Position numbers and translations under genes: made by a program | Part shown: piece after piece, positions 56,060 to 64,000 of the stretch | Position numbering within the stretch: the first letter of the stretch is position 1 | Layout of the letters: every line of letters starts with the position of its first letter | Notes under the pieces: generated by a model | The model's input: only the letters and a program-made list of their open reading frames with translations | Databases searched by the model: none | Told to the model about the DNA's origin: nothing | Assembly (NCBI GenBank): GCA_021234155.1 | Contig: JAJEKV010000071.1 | Span: 2,465,246 to 2,529,245 of the forward strand | DNA from: Isoetes taiwanensis | Lineage: Eukaryota; Streptophyta; Lycopodiopsida; Isoetales; Isoetaceae | DNA length: 64,000 nucleotides | Direction of reading: 5' to 3'

Positions 56060-58690
56060 ATGGGTGACAAGTGTTTCAGTCATGTTTGGCATGCTGGGTT
56101 AAGTATTGGAATATTATGGTCAAGAATGATGTAAAAGTTTTAACCATTACGACCATGATGAACTCTTTCGCTTTTCCTACTAATCGGGGATGCTATGAGA
56201 AACAATTTCTGCAACTGTACCAGGTATATGATCTCAAGCTTCGTACATTTTAAATGTCCTTTTAAAATGCAAAAATTATAATATGAGTTGACCCGCAACA
56301 TTTAAAATGTCGAAGGGTTGTTTGTCAGGCACAGGCAAAGTGGTTCTTTTGCTCTCACGTAGCTTTGGGCAATAATTTAACTAGTATTTTTGTACCGCTT
56401 AGTTTGTGTGTTTCTCGAAATACAACGATAAGACTCTTCGATGTTGCTTATGCATGCAAGAAAAATATACCAATACCGATACGTTGCTTTCGCGGTAAAG
56501 TATTTGTAAGGTGTTATTATTATTTATTATCTGGCGATACTATTTTCTGCTTCACCATGCTATATTTTCAAAATAACACCTCATCGTTCTAATTTGTTTT
56601 GCATTGAATTCCAGCCATTCTAATCAATAAAGAATTCCAAAGAATAAGTGTATCAAGTTTGTCCCTGCCAATAAGATGCAACCAACTGAACAACACCGTA
56701 TCCACATTTCGGATCACACTGGCATGGTTACTTGTAAGAACTAACAATAACTGCAAGATGAAATGCATTATAAGAATGAAGAGTACACCAAATACCATTG
56801 ATGTGCATGTCCATAATGTTACAGGAATCTCAAATTTTTACTTCCATGACCTTTGCTGGACGATATAGAATTTCTTTTGTATTGAACTTGCGGCAAGTAG
56901 ACATAGACTGGCTTGTGCCAAACGCAAACTTATTTTTTCGAAGATCAAGGTGCAATTTAAGTGATATTCAACCAGACTAAATGATGCAATCCTGAAAAGA
57001 GAAACGCCTAGAGGTTAAATGTTGTACCACAACAGTAGAGAAAATTGTCCTATTCAAGCCCTAGCTTAGCTGTTCAAAACAAATTAAAAGCAGTACAAAA
57101 GCTTACCCCACCTACTGACGGTAGATTTGGTGCATACCAGCTTTTTTTTTTTTCCAGTTCAACATGAATTACCAGCGCTAAATGTAAGCGCCAATTTGTA
57201 GATCGCCAATTCCTTTTGTGAAACAACACAATTGTTTGTTCGCTTTATGACCCGCGCAACCGCACATCTAATGATGTGCATCCTAAAAAACACATGTATT
57301 ATTATGTTTGCATTATTGATGTGTAGCACAACAGGCAGAAACTTTATTTCAATTCAAGAAAGCAAACGCGACAATAGTTAACCCCATAGCTTTATTTATG
57401 TCTCAACATGATTATTCAGATTATTTATAGTTCAAACATGGATCATCCAGCCAAAATTGACGCCACTTCTCCGAACAACATTAACCGGTTTATAGCACTT
57501 TTGATGACAGACTCGGTAAATAATAAACACTAATGACACCCGCCGGCCAGTTTCATCTCCCTAAATAAGATCCTCTGAACCTACACTTTGCATGACATCG
57601 CACATGCTGGTAATGCCAGAAGAGATTTACTCACACTAAGAAGAAAACTATGCACATGCTGCTGTTCTACACGCTTGTTGGTGATTGCCGGTCTGGTGAT
57701 TTGCTGGCCTGGTGGTTTGTTGGTTTGGTTTTGTTTGCTGCTTTTGTTATGGAAAATGCAGCGTTAGCTACGTTTCAACCTAACAAATTTCTTTTATCAC
57801 GATAGCAAATTACAGTCTAACAGTGTAGAAATTACGCATCCCACACAAAGCAATTAAAAATACTCATCTCAGATCCATCCGCCAAGCCAGATATACATCG
57901 CGAACCCCGAATAGTCATATTTCGCATATGCAGCCCACGCCTTTGAGAGATTAGGAGCCACCGAAGCGGCAATTTTAGATACGAATATATATACTTCCCT
58001 TCAATCAGCTTTCATCTCGGTGACAATGCTCACTAAGAAACGACAATTGTTTTCTTCAACAAACCGAAAATCAGGCTCGATCTCGCAAGACACCAATCGA
58101 GGTTCCAGAGATAGTAGCCATGAATCTGCACATGATCTTGCCAACATAAGGCCTTGCACTGTAGAAGACTTCGGCGAATATATCCATGCCAGCGCTGACA
58201 TGGCATCATTTATACTTATATAGCTTGTTCACCACCAGAATCCGCTTTCTAGAACCATGAACAGAGGTTTTGGAGAGATGAACCTCATTTATCGTCATCT
58301 CCTCCGGAATATCTACCTCAAAGCCAATGACAGTTAAAACTTGCTTCTCTTGGCGAGAAATCCTTATGCCAAGTTAAAAGAAGTCGCTGCTTTTCCGAAA
58401 AAATCCTGCAAGCAAAAAACGGCCATGAAACTGCATGATCGATCAAGGCCTGCTACAAGCCCACAGCGGTAGCTAGGCGAAAACGTTACAGGCCGATGTG
58501 GTCATGGCTGCCAGATTCGAAGCGGCTTCGCAGAATAAAAGGGCATTTGACCATCGTCAAATGAAAAAAGTATTTGAGTATTTGGGTTTTGAGCTTTGGA
58601 CCTCTTCTGATCCAGCCAATAGGGTTATCTCTGTCATTCGATTCAGGGTTTGACCAAATCCACCATGACATGGGATTATTATAGAAGAGA
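56060..58690 (-). mobile_element. Decayed second copy of Helitron 1
   Basis: It is collinear with 14930-17690: for example TCTCAAGCTT..GTACATTTTAAATGTCC (15059 and 56230), GTAGCTTTGGGCAATAATTTA (15181 and 56358), GAAAATTGTCCTATTCAAGC (15919 and 57040) and the TTTGCTGGCCTGGTGGTTTG run (16600 and 57700). Many small deletions separate the copies. The 3' hairpin and CTAG are not intact at the left end. The right end (GGGATTATTATAGAAGA near 58671) only resembles the Helitron 5' end. Confidence 0.75.
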
Positions 58691-61600
58691 TTTACCATTT
58701 CATCTTCCAAAGGATAGCTTAATGTGCTACGAACAAGTTCGTTGGCCGGATAAATTACATGCCAACAGCCTTCCTTACATCAAGTCAACTCCACCCAACG
58801 AGAGTACACAAACCTTTGAAAGCTGCCACCCATTTCTTGAGCCTGTAAGTGATAATAAAAGCGCCAAGATATCGAAGGCCTCCAACGCCCTTCGTTGTTA
58901 GTATTTGAGTTTCATCAGTCGTAATTCCGGGTCAAAAGAGCTGCTGCGCTACTATTGAGCGTGCTCCCAAGCATAGCAAGTATTTCTGGAAATATTTTTC
59001 CATCCCTACCGCGATAAATCGGTAGAACCGAGCATCAGTGAGCTCCCCATATCTTCAGCGGGGCAGGTCATGCATTCCTGCCAGCCACCGCCGCATTGCC
59101 GGATTTACTGCATCCCACACTTTGCCGTGAACAAAAGACGTTTCAGATCAATAAAAGAATAAATCACCGCGGTAATATACTTTCATGTTGCGATGCTTCC
59201 GCTAGCAAGGAAAGAAGCAAAATGGACTTGAAGGTTTCTTCCCAAAAACAATGTATGATATTCTCATCGACTTGTATTATCCAAAGTTCTCTCTTTACAT
59301 AACTGAGCTTTCTATCCCCTTGCTTTAAAAATTCAACTATTGGCTGGCTGAACCGAGTAGGACATAGTGGGCATACAAATGTTAAAAAGAAGAGCATTCA
59401 CCCATAGCCATACTACCAAAGGAAGAGACGTTATATTGATGACTAAAACACCGCCGAGCCAGGCCGCCGTAGCGAGTGTGGATGGTTACATCGCGTACCA
59501 ACATCCGACGCGACTGCTTTTGAGAAGGAGGAATGGGCTCGGCTAGCACCGGCCATCGCTGAATACTTTCTGGTTCATATTCTATTGTTTGATAAATAGC
59601 AGCGGGAGGCCGTCACTTCTAGCTCGCCTCGTTTAACGCCACGCCGGACCATCCGGCCCCCGGAAGATCTTTCAATGTTGGTCTTAGCGATTTTGTGGCA
59701 CACCACTTCGTACTCATCGGGTCGACCATGTTCATCCTCTTTCCACATTTCTCCCAACTCCGAGTAACCGGAAGCCACTCTTTGCGTGTAGGGACGTGAT
59801 TTTGCATAACGCCAATCTCCCTATCCTAAATTTGAAGAGGTTCAAGATGCCCAGTTGGTCTCCATCGTGGATGAATCCTTCACAAAATCCTTCCAATTTG
59901 TAGAACTTCATCACGCAAGGGACTGGGGGATTTGCATTGTAATTTACAAACAAGTAAAAGTGAAGCCCGTAGTGTCAAAGCATTCCAACTAACTCATCAA
60001 GATTGAAAATTTCCATAAATAAAAGCATCAATATCATCAAGGGTGTATTTAATTATCATAAAGTTTCACTTGATCTCATCAAACATCTGTCAAATAAGAT
60101 AAGTATGAAAGACATACCTATTTTTGTTTTGCCCTCGGCCAAGATTATCAAGTTGCAATGAGATTTTCGGGAAGAGGTTGAACACCTCAGATTCGCTAAG
60201 AAGTTGAAGTATTTGCTATTCTCCCATGGAAGCAAGTTTGTTCTTCAAAGCGATTGATGTCCTGATCGCCGTCACCTACACGCAACAAACCCTCCATGCA
60301 ATATTCTAGGAAAAGGGAATCAATGGGAAGTTTGAATCATCTTCCATAAATCAAGTGAAAATGACCATAGTACCGCACCACCATGCCTTAGAGTCAAAGC
60401 CTCAACAACCGCTTTCAAGCTTATCACCTCTCCATACGATTTTAAGGATGATGACTTCTAGGCACTAAAAGTTCAACCCCATCAGACCGGTTGACAAATG
60501 CTCATAATGCCATTGATTCCTCGGCAGATGCTGCTGTTTTAGCATACATATATGAGACCGACGCTGAATTGCAAGATTTCGCCTCTCTTCAGCCTTTTGT
60601 TTTTCCAGCTCGCTAATTACGCACGCCATAGATGTTGCATTTAGAGAAGGCTCTTGCAATGCACACTTGTACCTTCTTTTCCATTATACTATAGAAAGAG
60701 TTCAAGGCTGCCCTCAAGCTCTTCAACGACCGCATTCAACTTCTTTTATGTATATAAGCTTTTATTAGTAGCTCTAAAGGAAGCCTGCGACATTTCTTTT
60801 TACATCATCTCTACCTTCCTATAAATACTGCAAGATTCTCCTAATGACCGGTTTTGTGCTACCACACGGGTGAAGAAGGAAGATCTAGGCTTTAGAGAGC
60901 CGGCGTGATTCAATCGCAGCGCCATAATGTGCCCGAGTGGATCGGGTTTAATCTATTTCCATACGTGAGGCCGCAGGTGGGTACACTACTTGGGGTGTAA
61001 ACTTTGTAACGGAAGGGGTCACCCTGCTCAAGAAATCGATACCGGTACCCACCCCACGACACATGGTACACCTTGTTTATAAGTGAACTCCCGCTTAGAG
61101 CCAGATACCATGTTCACATCTTTCCACCGCTTTCTCACCCCACAAGTCTTAATTGTGGGGTCGTTGATCGGACTGATAACTCTAAAGCTTACGCGCTTAC
61201 CCGCATTAATTCCATCCCTTTGAGCACTATCCTCGTCTCCTTTCTCTTCTCAGGTCACACTTCCAAGATGTCAAAAATATGGTGAACTTTTGTATCAGAT
61301 GGTTTGAGATAAAATTCTTTTCTTAATCTCTAATAATACTTCGATGCTGGTAAGTTTCTTGCCGTGCTACTCTTTGGTACAGCCTTTTTGTCTTCTGAAC
61401 TTATTGATTGAAGTTGTGGAGCATAGCTCGTTTCCTTTCCCTGGGTTGTTCAACCATGTGTGGCATACTTTTTCGCTTGAATTGCTTCCTCCCACTGTTG
61501 TCCTCAAATGATTCTTAATCCATATTCATTTTTAGCTTCTCGAGCTTCCAGATGTGCCAGAGATGCCTATCCCTAAAGATCACATCGCTATTTTCCCATT

Positions 61601-64000
61601 GTAAGTGCATTTTTTCTCGTCAGCTCGCACAAGATGACATTTGAGATCCTTCAGAATTAGTGCAGAAGGGTCTTTCCCTTGCCACGAGCTCCCACCTTTG
61701 AACTTAAAATTATCGTCAACGTTATCCTCGATCACCAAGACGTAATTATGGCCTCTACATATTTTACTTCTATCACACGTACGAAGAATGTGGCAATGTT
61801 ATCCGAAGAGATCGCATTTTGAGAAACGAGGGTGGTGGTTCAGTCATCGCATCCCTCATGTAGGAACGGTACCTAGATCCACCAGGATTCCACTTTCATT
61901 CTATTCCACACCTTCTTACAGCATTCTTGGCATCTCGAGGTCGATGAGCAAATCAATGGCATGATATCTTTATATCCCCACGAGTCAACGTGCCCACAAC
62001 CTCTTCACAATGTTGTCGTACCATCATTACGGAATCTATGTGGGTAGGCACCAGCTCTGCAGAAGGTAATCGCTACGCCAGAGGCCAACATTCTTCCCAT
62101 GGATGGAAAGTTCTATTCACCAAGACACTCCTTACCAACCACGCATTTTACACATCGACAAGGTTCACCATATTCTTGTGTCGCCATCGCTTGAAGGAGC
62201 TGGCAACACACCTCCAGTCCGGATGATGTTGTGGAGGGGAATGGCCAGGCAAGCTGAGGGTTTCAAGACGCATCGCTCCCCCATGACATATAGTTGCAGC
62301 TCCTTCACAAGAAGGCTTCACTCTGGATGGTGCCTGGCCCTACAATGTCTCACGGCCGCCATCACATCCGCTTCTCCCTCACACTTTAATGGGAAGCACA
62401 TGGGTGGGGCACTATGGTTTCAAGCAATCTCCACGCACTCACATTGCACCACATGGAATGTTCCCGCCATGCATGTATTCTACTTATGTCCCTCGGCAAC
62501 TACCACATCCCCATCAGACAAGGTTACAGGCCTCTTCCTCAGAGAATCAATACACATATATACTTGTTAAAGACATGCAACCCTCTACGACACATATACT
62601 TAGTAAAACAACGAGACAATGGCAAAGAATCGCAATTATTTACGGCTCATAGCCGCTGCTTTATTTTCTAGTCGTACCGCTGACATTTGACCGGTCAATG
62701 GGCCACTTTTAAATGGAGCGGTTGAATGTGCTGTCATTTTAACTATCTGGCGGGGAATGCTCCTTCAAGTGAAATGGGCCACCGCTCCATTTTGAAGGAA
62801 ACGCCCATTGACGTAAATGGCAATTTTGAATTCAAATGCTACTATGCAGTCGGCCAAGGTTTGCGAATTCACAAATTTATTGTAGAAATATATGAATGTA
62901 TAAGTTATTTTAGGAACATTCGTAGGTTTGTCAATGGTGCTTCTTGCTGTCATCCGTTGATGCTAGATTTAACAATCTCATTGAGTTGTCCTGTGGCAAC
63001 AATAGGAATCATAAGGAGTTGTGCAGTGTTGGTCCGAGGTAACGATGGTGCACGATAAGGTTGTCGCGGTATTGGCACGGTTTGATTGCAAGGAATTATA
63101 AAAACAGATATAGATCCGGTTGGCTGGTAAAATGTTGGTGTTGCACATCGGCCCCATACATGCAATTCACGAAATATTTTGAACCGGCATAGACCTCCAA
63201 CAATGCCAATTGGACAAAGCATATTGGTCTGAACAGCGGCATGTTTTTATTATTCTCAAAATCCACGAACAATGTCCACGAAGAATATGTAATGATGTCG
63301 CATTCTAGGACATCACGTCTCTCCCCGAAAATATCTGTTCGTTTAGGTTCTTCCATTTTAACAAAGCGTCCCACGGTGCTGGTCGCCGCATGAACATGCA
63401 CCCAAACATCGTATCGATGATGGATCGTTATAAACCCCGGCGCTTTATTGCATGCATTCTTCGTCGCATGCACAGACGCTACGTCCACTCAGCGTTGTTC
63501 TGTTTCTTCTGAACCTACCTGAACCTTGACAGTACTAAGTTTTGCTCATCATCGTGATTTGCCCATTTTTCATTTACTTCCTCGGGCGTAATAAGTCTTT
63601 CTAGATGTTCGCGGATATGTGACATGGCTCTATCGTTCATGATACATGTATATATTGAAGCATGCACTTCAATAAACCATTTCAAATAATTGTGTAACTC
63701 CTAATGTTATGTAGGCGTACAAATATACACATCGCTTTCTACTTCACAATTTCATCATAGTCTATTTTGCAATTTTATCCTAGTCTCCGCGAATATTCGT
63801 ACAATACCATATTGAAATTTTATTTTATCATTACATTATTCCATTTAGAAGAGATACCTTGAAGAATGTGGTTCATGCCACCCCATACCTGTTCGAGTGT
63901 GCGGATCAGGCGAACAATAGAAAATGAGAGGGCGACAAAATCTTCATATCCTGCGATATTCACATTTTTAGAGCAATACGTAACTGAACGAAGGCAATGA
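58691..64000. other. 5.3-kb stretch without supportable genes
   Basis: Only short ORFs are present. The most protein-like is a minus-strand frame of 130 codons at 63096-63488 with no recognisable domain. A minus-strand frame at 59732-59953 has a vague resemblance to a B3-type segment that I do not trust. No repeats of note were seen. Confidence 0.4.

Noticed and set aside
59732..59953. B3 DNA-binding domain fragment on the minus strand
   Set aside because: Only a loose match over about 30 residues with no supporting flanking motifs.

Overview
The window looks like repeat-rich nuclear DNA of a land plant with a large, transposon-laden genome. The signs are chromodomain-bearing Ty3/Gypsy retroelements, AAACCCTA telo-box motifs, a decayed PLS-type pentatricopeptide (PPR) gene fragment, Helitrons, a plant-type LINE and a tRNA-derived SINE-like unit. 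I cannot name the species. No bacterial, organellar or housekeeping genes are recognisable, and most of the right half holds no gene I can support.

Layout. (1) 1-2365: five copies of a ~67-nt nested palindrome, about 211 bp apart where adjacent, surround an unusual gene at 715-1895. Its product starts like histone H3 (ARTKQT-RK) and ends in a complete H3 alpha-N helix plus histone fold, but has roughly 290 residues of charged coiled-coil and proline-rich sequence in between, and it crosses one frame change. (2) 2366-37187: three head-to-tail units (A, B, C) of ~6.6 kb, each with a TATA leader, an unrecognised ORF1 (~510 codons) and gag-pol (CCHC knuckle, protease, RT, RNase H, integrase, C-terminal chromodomain). 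Only unit C keeps the natural pol C-terminus. A and B run directly into the next unit inside that last exon-like segment, with no LTR between them. A polypurine tract and a TG start of a candidate 3' LTR follow unit C at 37855-37868. (3) The array is a trap for later insertions. Unit B is split by a 7.5-kb TIR element (14499-22013) that carries a 2.8-kb Helitron (14888-17693) and a SINE-like unit. Unit C is split by a 6.8-kb Helitron (27478-34259), itself holding a LINE and PPR debris, and by a 645-bp MITE (36065-36709). (4) 38.7-40.2 kb is a 1.45-kb polypyrimidine strand, then a Helitron 5' end at 40274. (5) 40.3-64 kb: a satellite at 42.6-43.3 kb, short tandem repeats, a Helitron 3' end at 46372, a polypurine tract at 47.2-47.8 kb, and a second decayed copy of the unit-B Helitron at 56.06-58.69 kb. 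Otherwise it is unassigned AT-rich DNA.

How it fits together. The sister units give empty-site controls, so the borders of both Helitrons, the TIR element and the MITE can be read to the base. The logic of the array (one authentic pol end, one candidate 3' LTR, no LTRs between units) suggests an internal triplication inside a single retroelement. If the 5' LTR lies left of the window, the H3-like gene lies inside the element. That would be a retroelement carrying both a histone H3 homologue and a chromodomain. This link is inference; the H3 homology itself is visible in the sequence. Many apparent frameshifts in the units fall at CAG/CTG sites and recur identically in different copies, so part of the decay may be a sequencing artefact.
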